Below are positions 1 through 8,792 of a stretch of DNA of 20,053 bases, piece after piece. This DNA is from Sphacelaria rigidula (taxonomy: Eukaryota; Phaeophyceae; Sphacelariales), in the NCBI GenBank assembly GCA_964200075.2, contig CAXNAA020000574.1, positions 1 through 20,053 of the forward strand, given 5' to 3'. The translations under genes and the position numbers were made by a program. The notes below the pieces were generated by a model. It saw only the letters and a program-made list of their open reading frames with translations. It ran no database searches and had not been told where the DNA came from. The number at the start of each line of letters is the position of its first letter. Position 1 is the first letter of the stretch.

Positions 1-101
1 CGCGCCATCAGCACCCGTTCGGGACCGTCAGAAGGGATATTCAAACTACAGCTGCCGCGGCTTTGAAATTGAAAATAAACGGCTCGAGTTTTTGAGGCGC
101 G

Positions 102-567
102 TCGCACTACAACAGTAGTGTTGTTCAAGAGCTCCACCGCGAAACCGGTTCTCATAACAGCCACGGCGAGGGTGACCATACAAGACGTGATAGCTGGTTC
201 AGACTAGATGAAGCACCTCGCATGGGCACTGCTGGCGAAACAACCCCAGGCGTGGGACTAACCGTTACCCCCGTTGTGTGTGTCTGCAGCTTCATCATGG
301 GGCACCCATTTGATCCAACTGACCACTGTACTGTGGTTATGCTGTGCTGTGGTGATGGTATATCGCAGCAGACTGCTTAATGACGCTGCGTTTCGGAGAT
401 CGTTGGCGTCTGCCGCCGCATTGGATCGTTTCGCTGACGGTGGTCGTCGCCGGCGCAACAGTGTGAAGTCTCTCTCAGATACACAATAAGAGGCGCTGGA
501 AAACTCGATGACTACTCCAAAGAAGTATGTTTTCAGCATTTCTTGTTTCGTGTTCCGCAGCGCTTAG
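102..567 (+). pseudogene. Broken copy of the 154-codon unknown protein
   Basis: This is the left copy of the duplicated segment. The frame matches the intact right copy (3026-3490) codon by codon: HRET.S, SHG...HTRR.SWFRLDEAPRM, G.T.TPVVCVCSFI.GHPF and CTVVML. Near position 352-358 it is 2 bases shorter, and the original frame then stops at 378-380. The shifted frame resumes the homology (SRLLNDAAF...GGRRRRNS) but meets an in-frame TAA at 487-489, where the right copy has CTA. It continues as EALENS, then TTPKKYVFS, to the same final stop at 565-567. I do not recognise the protein family. Upstream, a TGA at 93-95 lies in the same frame. Confidence 0.6.
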
Positions 568-680
568 ACGCAAGGGTTGCTCGATAGATGCGGCACAATG
601 AATGAGGGCGGCTTTTCGGTTGGACTGCACACCGTCATGCTTTCGCTCCAGTGCTGAAACTTCTGGGTTAGGGGCACATG

Positions 681-888
681 ACACTTTGTACGATAGCCCC
701 CCCCAAAAAAGTGCATGGTTTTGGGAGGCGAAATCTTCGCGTAAATCGAACTGGGAGAAGCCGAGCACAACGAGAAGCTGGGAATTCCCACGCTTGGGTT
801 CGTTCTCGCCAACATCAGGCGCTGTATGGCCATTTTTTTCGTGACACGTTTAGCTGGTTTTGGGGGGGGGGGGTATCGTAATAAGCGT
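681..888. mobile_element. 208-bp non-autonomous TIR element with 6-bp target duplication
   Basis: The element is flanked on both sides by CACATG (675-680 and 889-894). Its ends are inverted repeats: it starts ACACTTTGTACGATAG followed by a C run and an A run, and the reverse complement of its end reads ACGCTTATTACGATAC, then a C run and an A run. The homologous position in the right copy of the duplication has a single TTACATG and no insertion, so both filled and empty sites are visible. It has no coding capacity. The superfamily is uncertain, because a 6-bp target duplication is not diagnostic. Confidence 0.8.
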
Positions 889-1003
889 CACATGGTCGAA
901 ACCGCTTGCGACTCCAGAGCCTTTTGAACAAACTAAATGAAATTTCGATGGTCCGTTAAACCTCATAAAAATGTTGAATCTCAATGACGATTCCAGGCTG
1001 TTC

Positions 1004-2067
1004 TTAGTTGGTTGTTTTTGCAACACCATTTCACGCAAAATGTGAATTTTTGGAAGGCTACTTGAACCCCATTTTAGTGCCCAACCTCTTTTCTCGATAT
1101 CCTCTGGTCTACAGTATCGGTGTGGAAGGGATATGACCTCGAATACTGCCGACCTTATTTGACTACCAGTCTCCTCTGAGAGAACACTTTTCCCTTGTAT
1201 TCTTTCGATCACTGGCGAACACACCTGGTGGTTCAAATTTTACATCATCAACTGTTTAAACCTAAAAGTTCGACGGTCGTTCTTGCTTTCAAAACATTTT
1301 GAGGTAAAATCGTCCGTTTGATTTGTTGGCTGATAGCCATCAGTTTGGACACCGAAACAGACCTATGGAATGTGTACTCCAGTTGTTTAATTGAAAATCA
1401 CGAATTTCAGAAGTCTGTACAACACAGCACAGCACAGTACGGTAAGGTACAGTACTGTACAGAACAATAAATATGCAGTATACAAAGGACACAGCAGATG
1501 TACAAGACAGTACGACCACCAGTGTTGGTTATACGGGCGTGCGATGTGAGCGCACCGAGCAGAGGGTGTGTTCCTCCGTGTTTGGCCGCAGGCCCTGTAG
1601 TATTGTCGGTTCCGCCCGTGATTGCCTACCCGGAGGATCACCCGACAGCTCCTGACATGTGCGCTCGCTGTACATCTCGGGACATTCCAACAACTGTAGT
1701 GCTTTTGCCTCAAACGACTGTTATCAATGAATCCTGAAAAATGAGCTTGGACATTCAATTGAGGTTGAAGTCACCTTCCAAATTATCACGTGTTGCGTCA
1801 AGTAGTTTTGCAAAAACGACCAATAATAACTGATCATTGTATTTGGCTGTTCAACCTTCCCCTAGCTTGCCTCGCCACGCATTGTTGCTCCGGTGTATAT
1901 AAGTCCTTCACAAGTACATTCGAAACGGCTCTTAACAGGTGAGAAGAGGGTGCATTCGTCGGCTTCCTTCGAGTTTCATTAAAATGATAGTCAATAAGAG
2001 GTACTACTTTCATGAAAAATAAAGTGCCGCCATATTAAGTGTTCCGGAAAATAATTCCCGTTGCTGG
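1004..2067. other. Gene-less stretch with GTAC-rich palindromes
   Basis: I see no convincing gene here. The part at 1430-1465 is rich in GTAC steps and contains the perfect palindrome GTACAGTACTGTAC. A TATA-like site near 1896 is listed separately. The open frames in this part show no family motif. Confidence 0.5.
1896..1903 (+). promoter_or_regulatory. Possible TATA box
   Basis: TATATAAG sits in a moderately GC-rich setting and is followed after about 30 bases by a purine-rich AACAGGTGAGAAGAGG stretch. This resembles a core promoter with a nearby splice donor. No gene downstream could be linked to it, since the next 165 bases hold no recognisable frame and a foldback element follows. The call is weak. 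Confidence 0.2.
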
Positions 2068-2499
2068 AAACACGGGATTTTTCACGTTGGGGATGGATCT
2101 TTTATGAGGGATGAAAAGCCGGAGAAATTATATAATCGTATCCACACCAAATCTTCGAAGCATGCTTCTATTTCTTGACTTGCTGGTAGCTATTGATAAC
2201 TACTACATGCCATACAAACTTGGGTTTTGATAACCGAAATGTCAGGGTCCTAGGAAAAAAAACATTCTGGGAGATTTTACGTGTCCGATCGAACGCCAAA
2301 ATTGTTTTTTCACCTAGGATCTCGATATTTCGGTCGTCGAAATCCAAATTTGTACGGCGTGTAGTAGTTGTCGATAGCTACCGGCAAGTGAAGAAATGGA
2401 GACATACTTCAAAGATTTGGTGTGGATACGACGATTTCAATTCTCCGGGTTTTCATCCCCAATAAAAGATCCATCCCCAATTTGTAAAATCCCGTGTTT
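2068..2499. mobile_element. 432-bp foldback element with 203/204-bp arms
   Basis: Almost the whole segment is one inverted repeat: the left arm 2068-2270 pairs with the right arm 2296-2499 around a spacer of 25 bases. The ends read AAACACGGGATTTT and its complement. Inner matches include GGGGATGGATCTTTTAT, GTATCCACACCAAATCTT and GGTAGCTAT. The arms differ at scattered positions, so it is an aged MITE or foldback. A possible continuation of the inverted repeat outside the ends and the lack of a clear target duplication leave the exact boundaries open. The open frame at 2193-2465 lies inside it and is not a gene. Confidence 0.85.
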
Positions 2500-2924
2500 G
2501 GGAACGTGTCATGGATGCAAAAAAACAAAATCATAGATGGGAAACTCCCTGTCCCTCCCGAATTTTCCTAGGAGTCGGAAACAACTCCACCACCATTTTC
2601 TTCCAAGATGAGGAAATCCAATAAACCGCGTCTTCCCTCGCGTGGTGAGAGCCGTTTCGAATATACTGAAGGCGTAATAGACCTCAGGGTTAGGATTAGA
2701 CCCTAGGGGAAGTACTGAAATAACGGATGGTTTTGTTGGAAAGCAGTCGTTCATCGTAACGGGTATAAAGCGTTCAAGCGAGGAAATTCCGATTTTGAAC
2801 ACAGAAGGATGTACCACGATACCCTTGAATTATATTCTACATGTTTCGTTCCGAGCGATGTTCCCCAAATACCCCCACAGTTGTCACATACCCTATCTGA
2901 GGGTGAGGGTGCCAGCACTTTCCG
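2500..2924. other. Gene-less stretch between foldback and duplication
   Basis: No gene, RNA or repeat family is recognised here. Short open frames on both strands overlap each other and show no motif. Confidence 0.4.
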
Positions 2925-3716
2925 TCGCTGGATCAGACCCCGTTTGGGACCGTCAGGAGGGATATTCAAACTACAGCTGATCCGGGTTCTGAATTAGTAA
3001 AAACGGCTCGGATTTTGCAAGCGCGTTGCACTGCAGTAGTATCCTTCGACAGCCCCACCGCGAAACCGATTCTCAACACAGCCACGGCGGAAGTGGCCAT
3101 ACTAGGCGTGAGAGCTGGTTCAGACTGGATGAAGCGCCTCGCATGGGAGCTACTGGCGAAACAAGCCCAAGCGTGGGACTAACCCTTACCCCCGTCGTGT
3201 GTGTGTGCAGCTTTATTGTGGGGCATCCATTTTATCCAACCAACGACTGTACTGTAGTGATGCTGTACTCTGGTGTGCTGGTATATCTCAGCAGACTGCT
3301 GAATGACGCTGCGCTTCAAAGATCGCTGGCGTCTGTCGCCGCGTTGGATTGTTTAGCTGACGGCGGTCGTCGCCGGCGCAACAGTATGAAGTCTCTCTCA
3401 GAAACTCAACTAGAGGCTCTCGGAAACTCGACGACTAGTCCAAAGAAGTATGTTTTCAGCATGCTTTGTTACGTGCTCGGTAGCGCTTAGACGCAGGTCC
3501 TGCTCAAAAGATGCCACACAATGACGGCGGTTTTTCTGCTGGACTGCTCATCATCATGCTTGCGCTGCCGTGCAGAAACTTCTGGGTTAGGGTTACATGG
3601 TCGAAACCGCTTGCGAGTCCCGAGCCTCTTGGACGAAACAAATGAGATTTCGATGGTCAGTTGAACCTCACTCAAATATTGAACCTCACAAACAAATCCA
3701 GGTTGTTCCTCCCTGT
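2925..3716 (+). repeat. Right copy of the dispersed duplication
   Basis: This is the partner of 1-1003. It carries the intact version of the shared reading frame and an uninterrupted site (GGGTTACATGGTCG near 3590-3604) where the left copy has the inverted-repeat insertion. The two copies are about 2.9 kb apart. Divergence is spread over the whole length and includes small indels, so the duplication is not recent. Confidence 0.85.
3026..3490 (+). CDS. Intact 154-codon ORF of unknown function (paralogue of 102-567)
   Basis: The product is not recognised. The first available start codon is TTG. The frame is open upstream for about 11 more codons to a TGA, so the true start, or an upstream exon, is uncertain. 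The protein has a hydrophilic N-terminal part (HRET, SHGGSGHTRRESWFRLDE), a more hydrophobic middle (TPVVCVCSFIVGHPF, VVMLYSGVLVYLSRLL), a basic run GGRRRRNS near residues 113-120 and a short hydrophobic end (YVFSMLCYVLGSA). The evidence for past coding comes from comparison with the copy at 102-567: many differences fall at third codon positions. It could be a live small gene, a terminal exon (a CTAAC plus GTGTGTGTGCAG stretch at 3178-3210 resembles a 3' splice site) or a younger relic. Confidence 0.4.
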   Translation: MHCSSILRQPHRETDSQHSHGGSGHTRRESWFRLDEAPRMGATGETSPSVGLTLTPVVCVCSFIVGHPFYPTNDCTVVMLYSGVLVYLSRLLNDAALQRSLASVAALDCLADGGRRRRNSMKSLSETQLEALGNSTTSPKKYVFSMLCYVLGSA

Positions 3717-5017
3717 TCTGTTCGCAAGCTTTCAATGGAAAGGAAGCACGTCTTCAACTAAAGTCTTCGTCAATCCAAAGTGACCTACCTGCCTGACATT
3801 GATCGGCGGCCATGTGCGACGTTTCGATTTCGAACCTATTCGGAAAACGAGGATCCGTTCCTGATTTCACGAACAAGTTGTGGTATAAATCAAAACGCGG
3901 AAATGTACCTACCGCCTTAGTGTTTTTATTCACGGCACTTCTCTTTTCAGGTTCAATTTCTGCGAAACATTTTCCAACTTTTCACACAAAAAAGCTCAAA
4001 AAAAATACGACGCTAGTTTTCCGAGTAATTTGCAGTCAGTCTTAGATTGATACATTGCTTGATCTGGTTGGTAAACCTGCTGTCACTTTTGTCGGGGACA
4101 TTTTTTCCGAAAAAGTCGGAAAAGTCTGAAAAAACACAACCCCGTTGATGACGATCCATAGCCAAGAGGAGAAAAAAACGAAGTAGAGCCAGTTTAAGAT
4201 TTTGACAAAAGGTTCCAATGTCATAATTTAACATACACCAACGTTTTCGTGAGATTGAGGGTAGAGCGCTGATTGAGAATCGCTTTGGTCATTAGCTTTA
4301 ACTCAGCCACTTTTTCATTCCGTGCGTGCTTTTCTTTGCCCCTATCACTGGCGTATGCTTACAGCTACACGTCGATATCCTAATCAGGGATATCAATGGT
4401 CTCAGTGGCAAGCTGCTACAGAAAACATATTGGGCCTTGTGGAGGGGCATTTCGGAACTGAAACGATTCATTCGCTAATTGACCGCTTTTCACTCTCAAT
4501 CGTATCTTTTACTCTCAATATCACGAAAACATTGTAATACATATACATATACATAATTGTCCAAGGCAGTACATCTTTGTTGATTGACGTGTACAACATG
4601 AAAGTAACACTTCAGCTGAAAATACCTCAAATTGCATTCCACTTCTTGTGTGACACCGTTGCACCCGTTGTCTAGCTAAGAAAGTTTCACAACGACAGAC
4701 AATCATGAGTTAGGATCCGGACAGATACATTTGTAATTTTTGCGAAACCTTGTTCGCTCGCTAAGGTTATATATGATACAGTACATTTTTCTCTTCATTT
4801 TTTTAGGCAGAGCGTGCATCAGCAGGTTGATTTGCACTTACATCAACACACTTACATCAGGTTAATTATGGAAACTGAAAAAAAAGTCATCTGCGAAAGA
4901 AATGTGAGCTTCTTGGCTTACCCAGGTTTTGCAGATTCCTCCGAGAAAACTACCGTCCGATTTTTCTTTCAGCAATTTGTTTTTGGGGATTTCGGCAAAA
5001 ATTCCATATTTTCCAGG
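3717..5017. other. Gene-less, A/T-run-rich stretch
   Basis: I see no supported gene. The stretch contains many A and T runs, for example around 3980-4140, and an alternating CATATACATATACATA tract near 4540-4555. An open frame at 4322-4537 has no recognisable motif. Confidence 0.4.
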
Positions 5018-5420
5018 GATACACACGTTACACACGTTACACACGTGAAAAAAACGTAACTTTGGGCCATTTATTGCCACTTAAGGTTTGATTTTTGGAC
5101 GGAACAAATGTAACGTAACGTGACGTAACGTGTGGACCTTGAAGCAGTTTCTCTCGGGATTTTCCGCGCAAAAATAAAAGCTGTTTTGTGAATCTCTAAC
5201 GTGACACGTGACACGTTACAAATTCACGAAAACAAGCATAGTTTTCGTCACAATTGGAAAGTAAACCGCCATGTTAGGGTTCATTCGGAGGACCACACGT
5301 TACATCACGTTACATTACATTTGTCCCATCCAAAAAATCAAACCTTACGTAGCGTAAATGACCGGAAGTCACGTTTTTTCTAATGTGTCACGGTATGACG
5401 TCACGTGTAGCGTATATACC
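5018..5420. mobile_element. Foldback element of about 400 bp built on CACGTTAC motifs
   Basis: The left arm (about 5018-5205) and right arm (about 5210-5420) are inverted copies: GGATACACACG against the complement of CGTATATACC, GAAAAAAACGT against ACGTTTTTTC, AAGGTTTGATTTTT against AAAAAATCAAACCTT, ACAAATGTAACGTAACGTGA against its complement, and GTGAATCTCTAACGTG against CACGTTACAAATTCAC. The centre is the near-palindrome AACGTGACACGTGACACGTT. Both arms are studded with CACGTTAC, GTAACGTGAC and CACGTG. The inverted repeat may continue weakly further out on both sides, so the ends are approximate. No coding capacity is seen. Confidence 0.8.
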
Positions 5421-7276
5421 CCTGATATTGTAGGAAGAGGAAGAAAAATTCCCCCAACGCCCCGTCAAGTAATTAGGAAAATCCTGTAAAGGTGCAATCC
5501 ACCAGTTGTGATTGAGAAAACGATGTCTTCCAACCCCGTGTATACAAGTAATTAATTTGCCTTGGGAACTCTTCAGAGGACACCTGGAATCGTCGTAACT
5601 CTTGCTACAGGTGCGAGCTGGATTACAGCGGCCAAAGTCCTCTGCAGGATACGCATTCATGATCATGAGACGACGCCTCACTTTTGCGGATCCGCTTCCG
5701 TCCTACATCGCAGCGTCATCTGTTTTCGATTCGCAGGCGATGGCTCGCTCAGCTTCTTTGGGTGCGACAGCGAACCGCTTGAGCTTCCTCGGGGAAATAA
5801 CTTCTGATGGAAAATGTGGAGGTTGGAGACACATATTGGCGATTTTTTTTGTGGTGTGTCGATAGTTGTGCTGCGGCGCGACTGGTGCCTTCCGCATCGT
5901 CGAATCCATAAAAGACAGGCAAACTCCTGTATCTATTTGCTCTGTGAGCTGATGGGCCCACACAGACGCAAAGAGTCCTTTGCAGCGAATCTGAAGGAAT
6001 ATGTCGAGATACCGCAACTATTTGGCTCCACGTAGGTTGTCCTCCCCGAACACTTTGAGCACATGCATATACTTCACACGCTCCCTCACTGAAGAGACGC
6101 GGACATGGTGGTGAAACCCTCAAGCCTTTCCTATAAAATCTAAGAGTCCGCTACAAGCAACGACTTTTTCCTACAAAAATCTAAATGTCCGCTACAAGCA
6201 ACGACTCACTGTAGCACAGCCAGTTGAAGACTCGCCACCGCAACCAGCGAGGAGGGCCAGATTATGCGTTCATACACCCACTACTTCCAAAAAAAGTTCT
6301 AAAAATAAAACAAATCGCCGACTACTCTATTGAGCTTTCTTCTATAGGCCCCACGGTGCCGCAACGGGATCTAATCGTAAAAAAACCTTCCACTACATCA
6401 GTTAAAACCATTCGCACGACTCCGGAACCATGCATAACATGGTGAAACGGACGAATAGTTGGGTGAGACCCGACCCATCCGCAACGCGCATGTGCCACTG
6501 TAACTGTAACCATCCTCAATCACTTCACAGTCCCTCCGCTTTGTACATCTCTCTTTCACGGGAACCAGACCCATATAGCTATCGACCAGGTGCGTATGGA
6601 CCTTGAATACAATCCATGTTTTTCGAGAAAAGGGTGCAAGCACAGAGCAGTGGAGCTGGTGTTTTCAAGTGTCTGAAAGGCAGACGGGAGAAGGCAAAGT
6701 CTAGAGGACATGGTGCACTTCATCCCACAAATGAAAGAAACACGTATAAATGGTGTTCACAGACACATCGCCAACTAATCCAAACATTCTAGCCGATGCT
6801 CTTGGTTAAATATGACCAACATTCGGCACACATACGACAAAGGCAACCCAATACAGCAACGTGGAATGATTTTATCCCCAGCATGTTCAACCATCAAGCT
6901 TCTACACAAAAATGAAAGAATGAAATACGTGAGGTGAGGCAACACCGAGCACGTGCGTTTGAAGCAAAGGTATACGGCTAATCAGATTTGCGCGGGGGGG
7001 TGCCCGGCGATGTGATGCCCTCAAACTCAGCGCGGTCTTATATACGCCATTAGCGTCACGCACGCGTACATTGCACAGCACATATATTCGTTCAGCGAGG
7101 GTCCCACATCCTTGAAGGGTAGCGCTCCATCATGTGCAGCCTACCCACCGTGTCCACGTAAGAGCACATGTCTAATATCTACCCGACCAGGTATGAACTC
7201 TCGCGCCATGGACGACGTGCCTACTTCATCCGAGTGACTGCTCTACGCAGGAATGAAAGACTTTCACCGCCTCTGA
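5421..7276. other. Stretch without a supported gene
   Basis: Overlapping open frames occur on both strands at 5550-6130, but none has a motif I recognise and none is clearly better than its shadow. A 40-bp tandem duplication lies at 6128-6206. The rest, 6210-7276, shows only short frames and unremarkable sequence. Confidence 0.4.
6128..6206 (+). repeat. Tandem duplication, about 40-bp unit, two copies
   Basis: Unit one (6128-6165) and unit two (6168-6206) both run from TTCCTA through a short A-rich part and GTCCGCTACAAGCAACGACT. The last 20 bases are identical and the A-rich part differs slightly, so this is a simple local duplication. Confidence 0.85.
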
Positions 7277-7456
7277 GATATCCCATCTCTCCAGTGGAGT
7301 AGCTGTTGGCCTGCTGATGGAGCACGCGACGGACTTGTGATAGTCGAAGACTTGAATGACGACCGTTTACTCGCCATTGCGCTCTCCTTGTCCACTTTCG
7401 CGGACGCTGATCGCATGGCTCGCCTCAGCGCAACATTACCCTTTGATCGTTGGTGA
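7277..7456 (+). CDS. Possible exon with an F-box-like motif
   Basis: This stretch is open for 59 codons between an upstream TGA and a downstream TGA. It contains GLVIVEDLNDDRLLAIALSL followed by STFADADRMARLSATLPFDRW. The spacing of leucines, the DD pair, an aspartate in the middle and the final W resemble an F-box (L..D.LL.I...L...D...L...W), a domain that binds Skp1 in ubiquitin ligases. A CTCTCCAG acceptor-like site at 7287-7294 and a GTGACG donor-like site at 7453 would fit an internal exon. No partner exon was found. This could easily be chance, and an overlapping minus-strand frame of 110 codons exists. Confidence 0.22.
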   Translation, partial: DIPSLQWSSCWPADGARDGLVIVEDLNDDRLLAIALSLSTFADADRMARLSATLPFDRW

Positions 7457-7673
7457 CGAGACCTACAGACGACAAACGACAAAGGGCACACGCGGGAAAT
7501 GCGTGTTTGCGCAATCACACGCTGAGCAGAACAGATCAACGGACGAACTCGGATTAACCCAGTCCGTGCAAATATAGGAAACGTCTCTCGTTCCATATCC
7601 CATGTTCAAGCTAGTCTTACCAAGACGCACGGCAAAATGTCATCTGAGCCTTACTAGGGATCATTCACCACCA

Positions 7674-7986
7674 CGAGCCGGGCCAGCCTAGAAGCGGATT
7701 TGTAGTTTGCAGGCAAATTCGCAATTTTTCACGCTGAGTCGGACACTTGAAATTGGTGTGGACAATTAACAGGGCATATATAAATAAAAATGCCGGGTCC
7801 CAAATATTTTTTTCGGTGATTTAATGGCATTTTACTTGAACCTAAAAACTGATTATTGGCCTCAACACATAGAGAGAAAAAAACTATTTGGGACCCGGCA
7901 TACTTATTTTTTAATACCCTGTTGATTAACCGTACCAAATTTCAGGGTCCAACTCGAAGTAAAAATTGCGAATTCGCCTTTTGCAA
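7674..7986. mobile_element. Foldback element with inner TGCCGGGTCCCAAATA arms
   Basis: The inverted arms run from about 7705 to 7814 and from about 7873 to 7986. The innermost part, ATGCCGGGTCCCAAATAT against CTATTTGGGACCCGGCAT, is nearly perfect. Outward matches include ACAGGGCATAT against the complement of ATACCCTGTT, GAAATTGGTGTGG against that of CCGTACCAAATTTC, and AAATTCGCAATTTTT against that of AAAAATTGCGAATTC. The 30 bases left of the arm (from CGAG at 7674) also recur at the half copy 8345-8476, so the element may start at 7674. No coding capacity is seen. Confidence 0.8.
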
Positions 7987-8344
7987 CCCGGGTTGGTGGA
8001 AATTCGGAACAGTATTTTACAGGTCGTTTACCGGCTCATGTTTGGTGTTTGTGTATTGAAACTTTATGCGGGACCTCGTTAGGTCCTGATGAACCACGAA
8101 AAATTAGGGCTGTGAACTTGACCAGTTTGTTCTGGCGATCAAACTGGAACTCGACTTGGACTGGAACTGGTGATGAGGACTCCAGTTTATCCAGTTCATT
8201 CGAAGTTTGCCGTTACCGGCCATGTTTTACCAATTTTAGTATAGTGAGTTCATAACAACGGTGCTTACATTATTACGAACAAAATGACAGTAGAATTGGG
8301 GCCTGCACCTGACATCAGTACAAGTACAGGCAGTACTCGTGGTA
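7987..8344. other. Gene-less stretch between the two element copies
   Basis: No supported gene is seen. GTAC-rich pieces near 8318-8346 include the small inverted repeat CTCGTGGTACGAG. Confidence 0.4.
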
Positions 8345-8476
8345 CGAGCTGGGCCAGCCTAGAAGCGAATTCGGAGTTTGCAGGCCCATTCGCAATTTAA
8401 TGCTTGGAGTTGGACCCTAAAATTTGGTATGGACAATCACTAGGGCAAATATATATATATATATATACAAGCCGGA
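8345..8476 (+). mobile_element. Half copy of the 7674-7986 element with expanded TA tract
   Basis: This segment matches 7674-7796 in direct orientation: CGAGC.GGGCCAGCCTAGAAG, AGTTTGCAGGC, ATTCGCAATTT, GTTGGACCCT, AAATTTGGTATGGACAAT and AGGGCA. Where the first copy has ATATATAAATAAAAA this copy has a pure TA microsatellite of about 20 bases. The inverted right arm is absent. Instead a compact 36-base hairpin follows directly. Confidence 0.8.
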
Positions 8477-8508
8477 CGGGACCTGGGGCTGCGCCCCGGT
8501 CCCGTCCG
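8473..8508. other. Very stable 36-base hairpin
   Basis: CGGACGGGACC and GGGGC on the left pair with GCCCC and GGTCCCGTCCG on the right around a TGC loop, with a single bulged base. A TCTTTTT run follows at once. The shape resembles a terminator, but in a eukaryotic setting without a neighbouring gene it is more likely a repeat remnant or a possible structured RNA end. Confidence 0.6.
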
Positions 8509-8690
8509 TCTTTTTCGACGGTCTCGACGGCCTCGGTCTTCTTGCGTTGCCAAGCCCTCGTGAGAATAGATCCTCTCTCGAAATGTTCATGCCCGCCGGA
8601 AACATTGCAGGACCACCGCGATCGCGCGTCCGTTCGAACGGTCGCGAACGTATATGTACCTCCGCACAAAGTAAAGCACAAATCCGTTAA

Positions 8691-8788
8691 CCCTTAGATC
8701 ACGAGGTTAGTCTTCCGTTGAGTCGGCATCAATTTCAAGTGAAGAAAAGTATGCATGATCCAGAAAGACCAATCTCGCGGTCTAAGGG
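8691..8788. mobile_element. 98-bp MITE flanked by TTAA (copy 1)
   Basis: The element is bounded by TTAA at 8687-8690 and 8789-8792. Its ends are inverted repeats: CCCTTAGATCACGAGGTTAG against CCCTTAGACCGCGAGATTGG read from the other end. TTAA target duplication with ends starting CCYT is the pattern known for piggyBac-type transposons, so this is probably a non-autonomous relative. It shares internal TCGGCATC and GATCCAG blocks and exact length with copy 2 at 10753-10850. Confidence 0.7.
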
Positions 8789-8792
8789 TTAA

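Larger units (their letters stand above)
1..1003 (+). repeat. Left copy of a dispersed duplication
   Basis: This segment aligns in the same orientation with about 2925-3716. Shared landmarks are GGGACCGTCAG.AGGGATATT (24 and 2946), GAAACCG (139 and 3062), CTGGTTCAGACT (195 and 3115), AAACTTCTGGGTTAGGG (657 and 3577) and ATGGTCGAAACCGCTTGCGA (892 and 3597). Homology fades after about 1003. The start is cut by the window edge. This copy is longer because of the 208-bp insertion at 681-888. Confidence 0.85.

Noticed and set aside
850-1236. 128-codon minus-strand open frame
   Set aside because: It begins outside the duplication, runs through its right end and finishes inside the inserted TIR element, so it is a chance mosaic.
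2193-2465. 90-codon open frame
   Set aside because: It lies wholly inside the 432-bp foldback and crosses both arms.
8473-8520. Rho-independent terminator
   Set aside because: The context is eukaryotic and no gene ends here, so it is reported only as a hairpin.
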